A stretch of 64,000 nucleotides of DNA, taken from assembly GCF_902833085.1 (NCBI RefSeq), contig NZ_CADFEB010000002.1, forward strand, positions 310,001 through 374,000. Direction: 5' to 3'. The notes under the pieces are model-generated. The model saw nothing but the letters and a program-made list of their open reading frames with translations. It was not told the origin of the DNA and searched no databases. Below are positions 7,779-15,895 of this stretch, one piece after another. The stretch is from Burkholderia ubonensis. GTDB lineage: Bacteria > Pseudomonadota > Gammaproteobacteria > Burkholderiales > Burkholderiaceae. The translations under genes and the position numbers were made by a program. Position 1 is the first letter of the stretch; every line of letters begins with the position of its first letter.

Positions 7779-9209
7779 ATGAAACGACATGCCGCCTGGG
7801 CGGGCATGGCGTCGGGGGCTGCGCTTGGCGCCGCTCCCTCGCTCGCATCGGCCGCGTCGCTCGACGGCGCCACGCTGTCCGCACTGTGGGGTGTCCCGTT
7901 CGCCGGGATCCTGCTGTCCATCGCGCTGTTCCCGCTCGTGGCTCCGGTGTTCTGGCATCACCACTTCGGCAAGATCGCGGCCGCGTGGGCCGTCGCGTTC
8001 CTGGTGCCGTTCGCCGTCGTGTTCGGCGCGGGCACCGCGCTCGGCACGCTCGTGCACGCGCTGCTCGAGGAGTACGTCCCGTTCATCGTGCTGCTCACCG
8101 CGCTCTATACCGTCGCGGGCGGGATCTGCGTGAACGGCAACCTGCACGGCACGCCGAAGCTCAACACCGCGATCCTCGCGCTCGGCACGCTGCTTGCCAG
8201 CGTGATGGGCACGACCGGCGCCGCGATGCTGCTGATCCGGCCGCTCTTGCGCGCAAACGACAATCGCAAGCATGTCGTGCACGTCGTGATCTTCTTCATC
8301 TTCCTCGTCGCGAACGCGGGCGGCTCGCTGTCGCCGCTCGGCGATCCGCCGCTGTTCCTGGGCTTCCTGAACGGCGTGAGCTTCTTCTGGACGACGACGC
8401 ATCTCGCGCTGCCGATGCTGTTCATCTGCGTCGTGCTGCTGGCGATCTTCTTCGCGCTCGACACGTATTACTACCGGAAGGGCGGCGAGGAGCGGCCGGT
8501 CGCGCTCGACCCGACGCCCGACGACGGCGGGCTGTCGATCGACGGCAAGATCAACTTCGTGCTGCTCGCGGCGGTGGTCGGCCTCGTGCTGCTGAGCGGG
8601 ATCTGGAAGCCCGGCGTCACGTTCGACGTGTGGGGCACGCACGTCGCGCTGCAGAACCTGGTCCGCGACGTCGCGCTCGTCGCCGTGACGTTCGCGTCGC
8701 TCGCATTGACGCCGCGCTCCGCGCGCGAGGGCAACGCATTCAACTGGGCGCCGATCGAGGAGGTCGCGAAGCTGTTCGCGGGCATCTTCGTGACGATCGC
8801 GCCGGTGATCGTGATCCTGCGCGCGGGCGCGGACGGCGCGTTCGCGCAGATCGTCCATCTCGTCACGGGGCCGGACGGCAAGCCGGTCGACGCGATGTAC
8901 TTCTGGGCGACGGGCCTCCTGTCGTCGTTCCTCGACAATGCGCCGACCTACCTCGTGTTCTTCAACCTCGCGGGCGGCGACGCGCCGTCGCTGATGACCA
9001 CCGGCGCGACGACGCTCGCGGCGATTTCCGCGGGCGCGGTATTCATGGGCGCGAACAGCTACATCGGCAACGCGCCGAACTTCATGGTGAAGGCGATCGC
9101 CGAGTCGCGCGGCGTGAAGATGCCGAGCTTCTTCGCGTATCTCGGCTGGGCGGTCGTGATCCTGGTGCCGGTGTTCCTGCTGACGACGTGGCTGTTCTTC
9201 ACGGCGTAA
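7779..9209 (+). CDS. sodium:proton antiporter, NhaD/ion transporter superfamily
   Basis: A 476-residue inner-membrane protein with about 12 hydrophobic segments. It belongs to the ion transporter superfamily that contains NhaD and arsenite/citrate carriers: conserved features include NLHGTPKLNTAILALGTLLAS, GTTGAAMLLIRPLLRAN, NAGGSLSPLGDPPLFLGFL (a signature motif) and DNAPTYLVFFNLAGG. The C-terminal half carries GANSYIGNAPNFMVKAIAE. The start is the ATG at 7779 with AAAGGA at 7765-7770. The ion carried cannot be fixed from sequence; Na+/H+ exchange is the family-based guess. Confidence 0.8.
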   Translation: MKRHAAWAGMASGAALGAAPSLASAASLDGATLSALWGVPFAGILLSIALFPLVAPVFWHHHFGKIAAAWAVAFLVPFAVVFGAGTALGTLVHALLEEYVPFIVLLTALYTVAGGICVNGNLHGTPKLNTAILALGTLLASVMGTTGAAMLLIRPLLRANDNRKHVVHVVIFFIFLVANAGGSLSPLGDPPLFLGFLNGVSFFWTTTHLALPMLFICVVLLAIFFALDTYYYRKGGEERPVALDPTPDDGGLSIDGKINFVLLAAVVGLVLLSGIWKPGVTFDVWGTHVALQNLVRDVALVAVTFASLALTPRSAREGNAFNWAPIEEVAKLFAGIFVTIAPVIVILRAGADGAFAQIVHLVTGPDGKPVDAMYFWATGLLSSFLDNAPTYLVFFNLAGGDAPSLMTTGATTLAAISAGAVFMGANSYIGNAPNFMVKAIAESRGVKMPSFFAYLGWAVVILVPVFLLTTWLFFTA

Positions 9210-9274
9210 GCTGACGGTTTTCAACAAGGAGCGGGCGGCTCGAGAATGAACCGCCCGTGCATGCGGAGATGGCG

Positions 9275-10264
9275 ATGCAGAAGATCCTGGTCGCGCGTCC
9301 GATCTTCCCGGACGTGATCGAACGGCTCGAGCAGTATTTCGAAGTCGACTGGAACAATGGCGATGCGCTCGCGCCCGACGCGCTCGCCGCGCGCCTGGCC
9401 GACAAGGACGGCGCGCTGACGGCGGGCGACCCGATCGGCGCGGCCACGTTCGCGGCGGCGCCGCGCCTGCGTGTCGTGTCGAACATGGCGGTCGGCTACA
9501 ACAATTTCGACATGGCCGCGTTCGACGCGGCGAACGTGCTCGGCACCAACACGCCGGACGTACTGAACGAATCCACCGCCGATTTCGGCTGGGCGCTGAT
9601 GATGGCAGCCGCGCGGCGCATCGCCGAATCCGAGCACTGGCTGCGCGCCGGGCGCTGGCAGAAGTGGGAATACGACGGCTTTCTCGGCCACGACATCTAT
9701 GGCTCGACGCTCGGCATCATCGGCATGGGCCGTATCGGGCAGGCGCTCGCGCGCCGCGCGCAAGGCTTCGGCATGCAGGTGATCTATCACAACCGGTCAC
9801 GGGTCGCGCCCGAGATCGAAGCGGATCTGAACGCCGAGTACGTGTCGAAGGAAGCGCTGCTGTCGCGTGCCGACCACGTCGTGCTCGTGCTGCCGTATAC
9901 GAAGGACAACCACCATACGATCGGCGCGGCCGAACTCGCGCTGATGAAGCCCACCGCGACGCTGACCAACATCGCGCGCGGCGGGATCGTCGACGACGCG
10001 GCGCTGGCGGCCGCGTTGCGCGACCGGAAGATCGCCGCGGCCGGCCTCGACGTATACGAGGGAGAACCGAGCGTGCATCCGGCGCTGCTCGAGGTGCCGA
10101 ACGTCGTGCTGACGCCGCACATCGCGAGCGCGACCGAGAAGACCCGCCGCGCGATGGCGAACCTTGCCGCCGACAACCTGATCGCCGCACTGGGCGAAGG
10201 GCCGCGCGCGGGGCGTCCGCCGAATCCGATCAACCCGGACGTGATCGGGAAGACGCGCGCATGA
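9275..10264 (+). CDS. 2-hydroxyacid dehydrogenase (glyoxylate/hydroxypyruvate reductase type)
   Basis: A 329-residue NAD(P)H-dependent D-2-hydroxyacid dehydrogenase. The nucleotide-binding motif is GMGRIGQALARRAQGFGM (about residue 150), and the catalytic residues are in NIARGGIVDD (Arg), YEGEPSVHP (Glu) and LTPHIASAT (His), the order seen in GhrB-like enzymes. Likely substrates are glyoxylate, hydroxypyruvate or 2-ketogluconate. The ATG at 9275 has GGAG 7 bases upstream; other in-frame starts are ATG 9269 and GTG 9257. Its stop overlaps the rmuC start as ATGA, so the two are coupled. Confidence 0.88.
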   Translation: MQKILVARPIFPDVIERLEQYFEVDWNNGDALAPDALAARLADKDGALTAGDPIGAATFAAAPRLRVVSNMAVGYNNFDMAAFDAANVLGTNTPDVLNESTADFGWALMMAAARRIAESEHWLRAGRWQKWEYDGFLGHDIYGSTLGIIGMGRIGQALARRAQGFGMQVIYHNRSRVAPEIEADLNAEYVSKEALLSRADHVVLVLPYTKDNHHTIGAAELALMKPTATLTNIARGGIVDDAALAAALRDRKIAAAGLDVYEGEPSVHPALLEVPNVVLTPHIASATEKTRRAMANLAADNLIAALGEGPRAGRPPNPINPDVIGKTRA

Positions 10265-11730
10265 CGATCACGTTGTTGCTCGCGGCCGTCTTCGTGCTGG
10301 CCGTCGCACTGGCGGTGGCGATCGTCGCAATCGTGCGGGGCGGCGGCCGCCACGACGACGCGGCGGTGCTCGGCGACCAGATCGAGGACGCCGCGCACGC
10401 GCAGGCGCGCGCGGTCGAGCGGCTCGAGCGCGAACTGCGCGGCGAGATCGTCGAGGGCGCGCGCGGCTCGCGCACGGAACTGGCCGGCAGCTTTGCGCGG
10501 CTGCAGCAGACGCTCGCCGCGCAGCTGACGAGCGTCGCCACCGTGCAGAACAACCAGATCGACGGCTTCGCACAGCAGCTCGCGAAGCTCGTCGCCGGCA
10601 ACGCGCAGCAGTTCGACGCGATGCGCGACAGCCTGCAGCGCCAGGCGCAGCAGGCGCGCGAGGAGCAGACCGCGGCGCTGCGGATGTTCGGCGACACGCT
10701 GAACCGCCAGCTCACGCAGCTGACCGAAGCGAACGACCGCCGGATCGGCGAAGTGCGCGCGACGCTCGAACAGCGCCTGAAGGAAATCGAGACGAACAAC
10801 GCGGCGAAGCTCGAGGAGATGCGGCGCACCGTCGACGAGAAGCTGCACGCGACGCTCGAGCAGCGGCTCGGCGAGTCGTTCAAGCTGGTCTCCGACCGGC
10901 TCGAGCAGGTGCATCGCGGGCTCGGCGAGATGCAGACGCTCGCGGCCGGCGTCGGCGACCTGAAGAAGGTGCTGACCAACGTGAAGACGCGCGGCACCTG
11001 GGGCGAAGTGCAGCTCGAAGCGCTGCTCGAGCAGATGCTGACGTCCGACCAGTACGCGAAGAACGTCGCGACCGTGCCGAAGAGCAGCGAGCGGGTCGAG
11101 TTCGCGATCAGGTTGCCGGGGCGCGACGCCGGCGCGAATGACGCGCTGCCGGTCTGGCTGCCGATCGACGCGAAATTCCCGCGCGAGGACTACGAGCGGC
11201 TGATCGACGCGCAGGAGCGGGCCGACGCGGCCGCGGTCGACGAGGCCGCGCGCGCGCTCGAGGCGCGCGTGCGGGCGGAAGCGCGCACGATTGCCGAGAA
11301 GTACGTCGCGCCGCCGCACACGACCGATTTCGCGCTGCTGTTCCTGCCGACCGAAGGGCTGTACGCGGAGATCCTGCGCCGCCCGGGGCTGACCGACCTG
11401 CTGCAGCGCGATTACCGCGTGACGGTGGCGGGCCCGACGACGCTCACCGCGCTGCTGAACAGCCTGCAGATGGGCTTCCGGACGCTCGCGATCGAGAAGC
11501 GTTCGAGCGAGGTGTGGCAGGTGCTCGGCGCGGTGAAGACGGAATTCGGCAAGTTCGGCGACGTGCTCGCGCGCACGAAGTCGCAGCTGGAGACGGTCAC
11601 CCGTTCGATCGAGGCGGCCGAGCAGCGCACGCGCGTGATGAACCGCAAGCTCAAGCAGGTGGAGGCGCTGCCGGGCGATACGGCGGCCGGCCTGCTGGGC
11701 GCGGACGGCGTCGATCCCGACGACGCGTGA
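10261..11730 (+). CDS. rmuC: DNA recombination protein RmuC
   Basis: A 489-residue RmuC family protein; in E. coli RmuC limits recombination at inverted repeats and carries a nuclease-like fold. Residues 1-25 form a membrane anchor (TITLLLAAVFVLAVALAVAI). Residues about 30-235 are a long coiled coil rich in Gln, Glu, Ala and Arg. The RmuC core follows: VLTNVKTRGTWGEVQLEALL, LPVWLPIDAKFPREDYERL, TDFALLFLPTEGLYAE and AGPTTLTALLNSLQMGFRTL. The ATG at 10261 overlaps the previous stop by 4 bases. Confidence 0.95.
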   Translation: MTITLLLAAVFVLAVALAVAIVAIVRGGGRHDDAAVLGDQIEDAAHAQARAVERLERELRGEIVEGARGSRTELAGSFARLQQTLAAQLTSVATVQNNQIDGFAQQLAKLVAGNAQQFDAMRDSLQRQAQQAREEQTAALRMFGDTLNRQLTQLTEANDRRIGEVRATLEQRLKEIETNNAAKLEEMRRTVDEKLHATLEQRLGESFKLVSDRLEQVHRGLGEMQTLAAGVGDLKKVLTNVKTRGTWGEVQLEALLEQMLTSDQYAKNVATVPKSSERVEFAIRLPGRDAGANDALPVWLPIDAKFPREDYERLIDAQERADAAAVDEAARALEARVRAEARTIAEKYVAPPHTTDFALLFLPTEGLYAEILRRPGLTDLLQRDYRVTVAGPTTLTALLNSLQMGFRTLAIEKRSSEVWQVLGAVKTEFGKFGDVLARTKSQLETVTRSIEAAEQRTRVMNRKLKQVEALPGDTAAGLLGADGVDPDDA

Positions 11731-11764
11731 CCGGCGTCGGCCGCGCGATCCGTCAGTGAAACGA

Positions 11765-11794
11765 AAATGGGCGCGATGAGCGCCCATTTCTTTT
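11765..11794. terminator. bidirectional terminator between rmuC and GNAT gene
   Basis: A 10-bp stem (AAATGGGCGC at 11765-11774, GCGCCCATTT at 11780-11789) with a 5-base loop, then CTTTT. The minus strand also reads out into TTTTCG, so it can serve both convergent genes. Confidence 0.85.
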
Positions 11795-11820
11795 GACGGC
11801 TGCTGCTGCGGCGGCCGGTT

Positions 11821-12306
11821 TCAGCGCCCGGCGAGCGTATCCAGCGCGTCGCCCGTCACGCGCACGATGCGCCAGTCCGGCAGCACGGTCGCGCCCATCT
11901 TCTCGTAGAAATCGATCGCGCGCTGGTTCCAGTCGAGCACCGACCACTCGAAGCGTGCGCAGCGGCGCTCGACGGCGAGCGCGGCAAGCTGCCGGAGCAT
12001 CGCGGTGCCGAGGCCCGTGCCGCGCTGCGACGGCTGCACGTAGAGATCCTCGAGATACAGGCCGCGGCGGCCCACGAACGTCGAATAGTTGTGGAAGAAC
12101 AGCGCATACGCGACGAGTGCGCCGTCGCGTTCGGCGACGAGCGCTTCGGCCGCCGGGTGCGCGCCGAACAGCGCGTCGGCGAGATCATGCTCGGTTGCGA
12201 CGAACAGGTGCGTGAGCTGCTCGAATTCCGCCAGCTCGCGCATCAGCGCGAGGATCGCGCCGACGTCCCGCGTCTCGGCCGCGCGGATCAGCGGGCTGCC
12301 GCTCAC
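11821..12306 (-). CDS. GNAT family N-acetyltransferase
   Basis: A 161-residue acetyl-CoA-dependent acyltransferase. The acetyl-CoA binding loop is QPSQRGTGLGTAML near residue 92, preceded by the strand GRRGLYLEDLYV and followed by WNQRAIDFYEKMGA, all typical of the diamine/spermidine-type GNAT group. The only reasonable start is GTG at 12306, which overlaps the stop of the upstream membrane-protein gene as GTGA, so the two are translationally coupled. Substrate unknown; the FYEKMGA region and acidic N-terminus resemble diamine acetyltransferases, but that is weak evidence. Confidence 0.85.
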   Translation of the reverse strand: MSGSPLIRAAETRDVGAILALMRELAEFEQLTHLFVATEHDLADALFGAHPAAEALVAERDGALVAYALFFHNYSTFVGRRGLYLEDLYVQPSQRGTGLGTAMLRQLAALAVERRCARFEWSVLDWNQRAIDFYEKMGATVLPDWRIVRVTGDALDTLAGR

Positions 12307-12578
12307 GCTTCCTCCGGCGGGTCGGACAGCACGATCTCGATGCCGCCGAAGCGCGACGCAACCCAGTTATATGCGTGGCAGGCGATCCACAACAGCACGA
12401 AGCCGACCACCGCGTTCAGCAGCAGCGCGCTCAGGATCGTGCTCAGTTCGACCATCCCGAAGCGGACGTACGCGACGAGAATGCCGAGCAGCACGATCGG
12501 CACGCTGAACGTCAGGTAGACGAGGATCAGCGCCTTGGCGGTCTGTCCCGCGGCGATCGACGAAATTTGTTTCTTCAT
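12303..12578 (-). CDS. small two-helix membrane protein
   Basis: A 91-residue hypothetical protein. It begins with a short charged segment (MKKQISSIAAGQTAK), then has two strong transmembrane helices (ALILVYLTFSVPIVLLGILVAYV and STILSALLLNAVVGFVLLWIA) and a short soluble tail (FGGIEIVLSDPPEEA). Both ends are likely on the cytosolic side. I cannot assign a family. It lies 38 bases downstream of moeA on the same strand and overlaps the GNAT gene start by 4 bases, so it is probably transcribed with them. Confidence 0.75.
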   Translation of the reverse strand: MKKQISSIAAGQTAKALILVYLTFSVPIVLLGILVAYVRFGMVELSTILSALLLNAVVGFVLLWIACHAYNWVASRFGGIEIVLSDPPEEA

Positions 12579-12616
12579 GTGCGGATTGCCCCCGTAGTGA
12601 TACCGATAAATGGAAT

Positions 12617-13915
12617 TCAGATCAGGCCGTCGAACGGCAGGATGTCGACCGGCGCGCCGGCGTCGATCGCGCCCGCGTCGTGGCCGAGAACGATGAAGCA
12701 GTTGGCGGCCGCGAGTCCGCTCAGCGACGCCGAGCTTTGCGAGCCGGCCGGCGCGACTTGCCACGTGCCGTCGGCGGCGCGCGTGGCGACGCCGCGCAGG
12801 TATTCGGCGCGGCCCGGCCGCTTCTTCAGCGGCTGCGTGCTGAGCGCGGTGTACAGCGCGGGCGGCGGCGTCTGCGCGCCGGCCATCGCCAGCAGTGCAG
12901 GGCGGACGATCGCGTAGAACGTCACCGCGGATGCCACCGGGTTGCCGGGCAGGCCGAAGAACAGCGCGCCGCGTTCGCCGGCGGACGGCGGCGCGAGCGT
13001 CCCGCACGCGAGCGGCCTGCCGGGGCGCAGCGCGAGACTCGCGAACGTGACGTCGCCGAGCCGCGCCATCACGTCGCGCGTGAAATCCGCCTCGCCGACC
13101 GATACGCCGCCCGACGTGATCACCGCATCCGCGTGCGCGGCGACCGCGTCGCGCAGCGCCGCTTCGAGCGCGGCCGGATCGTCGCGGACGATGCCGAGAT
13201 CGAGCGGTTCGGCGTTCAATCGAGCGAGCATCGCGACGAGCATCCCGCGATTGCTGTCGTACAGCGTGCCGCGGTCGAGCGGCATGCCCGGCGCGCGCAA
13301 TTCATCGCCGGTCGAGAACACGGCGACGCGCAGGCGGCGGCGCACGGTCACGTCGGCGTGGCCGAACGATGCGAGCAGGCCGAGGTCGGCCGGGCGCAGG
13401 ATGCGGCCTGCGGCGAGCGCGCAGGCGCCGCGCGCGAGATCCTCGCCGGCCTTGCGGCAGTTCGCGCCGCGCGACACGTCGCGCGCGGCGAACCGGATCG
13501 CGCCGTCCAGGGCGGTCACGCGCTCCTGCGGGATCACGGTGTCGCATCCGGCCGGCAGCGGTGCGCCCGTCATGATGCGGATGCAGGCGCGCGCTGGCAC
13601 GGCGCCGTCGAACGGGTGGCCGGCGAACGCCGCGCCCGCGATCGCGAGCGTCACGTCGCCGTCCGGCGATGCGTGCGCGCATTCGCCGCCGTCGAACGCG
13701 TAGCCGTCCATCGCCGAATTGTCGTATGCGGGGATGTCGAACGGCGCCGTCACGTCGGCCGCGAGCACGCGGTCGAGCGCGTCGCGCAGCGACACCGTGT
13801 CGCACGCGTCGACCGGCGCCGCGCAGCGGCACGCGAGCGCCTGCGCGTCGGCGAGCGACAGCGGCACGTCGTGGTCGGCTGCGGATCGGGAGGCGGACGA
13901 GGATTGCGTGGTCAT
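12617..13915 (-). CDS. moeA: molybdopterin molybdenumtransferase MoeA
   Basis: A 432-residue cytosolic enzyme that inserts molybdate into adenylylated molybdopterin to form active cofactor. Motifs: PAYDNSAMDGYAF (residues about 60-72), ACIRIMTGAPLPAGCDTVIPQE, VAVFSTGDEL, TLYDSNRGMLVAML, ITSGGVSVGEADFTR around residue 265 and GLPGNPVASAVTFY around residue 325. Length is normal for the family. The ATG at 13915 starts at MTTQSSS. It is the last Mo-cofactor gene of the minus-strand run moaA-mobA-moeA, separated from mobA by 116 bases. Confidence 0.96.
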   Translation of the reverse strand: MTTQSSSASRSAADHDVPLSLADAQALACRCAAPVDACDTVSLRDALDRVLAADVTAPFDIPAYDNSAMDGYAFDGGECAHASPDGDVTLAIAGAAFAGHPFDGAVPARACIRIMTGAPLPAGCDTVIPQERVTALDGAIRFAARDVSRGANCRKAGEDLARGACALAAGRILRPADLGLLASFGHADVTVRRRLRVAVFSTGDELRAPGMPLDRGTLYDSNRGMLVAMLARLNAEPLDLGIVRDDPAALEAALRDAVAAHADAVITSGGVSVGEADFTRDVMARLGDVTFASLALRPGRPLACGTLAPPSAGERGALFFGLPGNPVASAVTFYAIVRPALLAMAGAQTPPPALYTALSTQPLKKRPGRAEYLRGVATRAADGTWQVAPAGSQSSASLSGLAAANCFIVLGHDAGAIDAGAPVDILPFDGLI

Positions 13916-14031
13916 GAGTCGGACTGCGCCGCGAGGCTTATCGGGTTGGTGGCCGGGGTGCGTGGCCGGCTGGGCGACGGCGGCGCGTATGCGCGGGGCG
14001 CAGGCGGCGGGCGGGAACCGGGGCGGCGCGG

Positions 14032-14649
14032 TCAGCGACGGGCGAGCGCGGCGAGTTCCTGCCAAGAGTTGGCATTGTAAAACGCACGCTCGTCATGAAA
14101 CTCGACTTCGACCGCCTTGTGGCGCGCGTACCACGCACGCACCTTGCGGTCGCCGGCGTCGAGCCGCGCCGCGAGATCGTCGGCCAGCGCCGTGCGCAGC
14201 AGCGCGAACGTCGGCTGCGGAGCGCGCTGGCGCTGCGCGTCGACCGTGACCGCCATCGCGATGTCGGCGTGCTGCGCGACGAGCGCCGCATGGAGCCGCG
14301 CGACCAGATCCTCGGGCAGGAACGGCGAATCGCACGGTGCGCACGCAACGAGCGGTGCGCGCGCCGCGCGCATGCCGGCGAGCAGGCCCGCGAGCGGACC
14401 CGGGAAGTCGTGCGTCGCATCGGGCACCACGCGCGCGCCGAACGGCGCGCCCAGTTCCGCATAGCGCTCCGGATGGCGGTTCGCGCTGATCAGCGTTTCG
14501 TCGACCTGCGGCGCGAGCCGGCGCAGCACGTGCAGCGCGAGCGGCGTGCCGTCCAGCAGTTGCAGGCCCTTGTCGACGCCGTCCATGCGCGTCGCGCGGC
14601 CGCCCGCGAGCAGCAGGCCGGCGATCGACGGGAGCGGGGCAGCGGCCAT
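14032..14649 (-). CDS. mobA: molybdenum cofactor guanylyltransferase MobA
   Basis: A 205-residue nucleotidyltransferase that attaches GMP to molybdopterin cofactor, giving the dinucleotide form used by many oxidoreductases. The GTP-binding signature is LLAGGRATRMDGVDKGLQLL (residues 13-32). Others are VVPDATHDFPGPLAGLLAGM and APCDSPFLPEDLV with the metal-binding Asp. It lies 6 bases downstream of moaA on the same strand, so the two form an operon. Confidence 0.95.
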   Translation of the reverse strand: MAAAPLPSIAGLLLAGGRATRMDGVDKGLQLLDGTPLALHVLRRLAPQVDETLISANRHPERYAELGAPFGARVVPDATHDFPGPLAGLLAGMRAARAPLVACAPCDSPFLPEDLVARLHAALVAQHADIAMAVTVDAQRQRAPQPTFALLRTALADDLAARLDAGDRKVRAWYARHKAVEVEFHDERAFYNANSWQELAALARR

Positions 14650-14655
14650 CGCGCG

Positions 14656-15768
14656 TCAGCCGCCGATGTAGGACATTTCGACGCGCTTGCCCGCGCGGTC
14701 GGCCGCCGTGTCGGCCATCGCGCTGCCGCGCAGTTGCGAATAGCGGTCGGTGCGGGCCTGCCAGATGCGTGCGATCGCGGTGGCGATCTCGGCGTCGCTC
14801 GCGCCGTTGCGCACCAGCGCGCGCAGGTCGTGGCCGGCCGTCGCGAACAGGCACAGGTACAGCTTGCCTTCGGTCGACAGGCGCGCGCGCGTACAGTCGC
14901 CGCAGAACGCCTGCGTGACGCTGGAGATCACGCCGATCTCGCCGCCGCCGTCCGCGTAGCCCCAGCGCTGCGCGGTCTCGGCCGCCGTGTGGGCCTCGAG
15001 CGGCACGAGCGGGAAATGCTCGGCGATGCGCGCGACGACGTCGGCGGACGGCAGCACCTCGGTCATGTTCCAGCCGTTCGACGTGCCGACGTCCATGTAT
15101 TCGATGAAGCGCAGCACGACGCCGGTGCCGCGGAAGCGCGCCGCCATCGGCAGGATCTCGCTGTCGTTGGTGCCGCGCTTCACGACCATGTTGACCTTGA
15201 CCGGCTCGAGGCCGGCGGCCTGCGCGGCGAAGATGCCGTCGAGCACGTCGGCGCTCGCGAAGTCGGCGTCGTTCATGCGCCGGAACAGCGTGTCGTCGAG
15301 CGCGTCGAGGCTGACCGTCACGCGCGTGAGCCCGGCGTCCTTCAGCGCGCGCGCCTTGCGGGCGAGCAGCGAGCCGTTGGTGGTCAGCGTCAGGTCGAGC
15401 GGGCGGCCGTCGTGGGTCGTCAGGCGCGCGAGGCGCTCGATCAGGAATTCGAGGTTCTTGCGCAGCAGCGGCTCGCCGCCCGTGATGCGGATCTTCTCGA
15501 CACCGTGTGCGACGAACAGCCGCGCGATCCGCTCGATTTCCTCGAGCGTCAGCAGCGCGCTATGCGGCAGGAACGGGTAATCCTTGTCGAACACCGCGCG
15601 CGGCATGCAGTACACGCAGCGGAAGTTGCAGCGATCCGTCACCGAGATGCGCAGATCGCGCAGCGGACGCGCAAGCGTGTCGTGCAGCAGGCCATCCGGG
15701 GTATGTGCGGCGCCGGAAACGTCCGGCAACCCGCTGACGTCGGCGAGGGGAATGATGCGTCGGGACAT
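14656..15768 (-). CDS. moaA: GTP 3',8-cyclase MoaA
   Basis: A 370-residue radical SAM enzyme that converts GTP to the 3',8-cyclised precursor of molybdopterin, with MoaC as partner (not in this window). The N-terminal SAM cluster motif is [13 protein letters not shown] (CxxxCxxC, near residue 47). [14 protein letters not shown] is the SAM-binding GGE motif. The second cluster is in [21 protein letters not shown] near residue 285. The protein ends in the required C-terminal Gly-Gly (YIGG). It is first of the moaA-mobA-moeA run. Confidence 0.97.
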   Translation of the reverse strand: MSRRIIPLADVSGLPDVSGAAHTPDGLLHDTLARPLRDLRISVTDRCNFRCVYCMPRAVFDKDYPFLPHSALLTLEEIERIARLFVAHGVEKIRITGGEPLLRKNLEFLIERLARLTTHDGRPLDLTLTTNGSLLARKARALKDAGLTRVTVSLDALDDTLFRRMNDADFASADVLDGIFAAQAAGLEPVKVNMVVKRGTNDSEILPMAARFRGTGVVLRFIEYMDVGTSNGWNMTEVLPSADVVARIAEHFPLVPLEAHTAAETAQRWGYADGGGEIGVISSVTQAFCGDCTRARLSTEGKLYLCLFATAGHDLRALVRNGASDAEIATAIARIWQARTDRYSQLRGSAMADTAADRAGKRVEMSYIGG

Positions 15769-15851
15769 GTTGAAAGCGGTACGAGCCAGACCTCTATTCT
15801 AGCCGCAAGCGCCGCAGCGGGCTGCGGGCGGAAAACCCGCAGCGCGGACGT

Positions 15852-15879
15852 GAAAAAGCCCGCCGAAGCGGGCTTTTTC
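15852..15879 (-). terminator. rne terminator
   Basis: A 12-bp stem (GAAAAAGCCCGC at 15852-15863 and GCGGGCTTTTTC at 15868-15879) with a CGAA loop on the plus strand, TTCG on the minus. On the minus strand it directly follows the rne stop, and the U-rich arm is GCTTTTTC. Confidence 0.85.
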
Positions 15880-15895
15880 GTGACGGCGGACGCGA

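Noticed and set aside
9229..9257. Inverted repeat GGGCGG...CCGCCC after the antiporter gene
   Set aside because: It may be a terminator for the antiporter but has no T tract and overlaps the next gene leader, so I do not call a feature.
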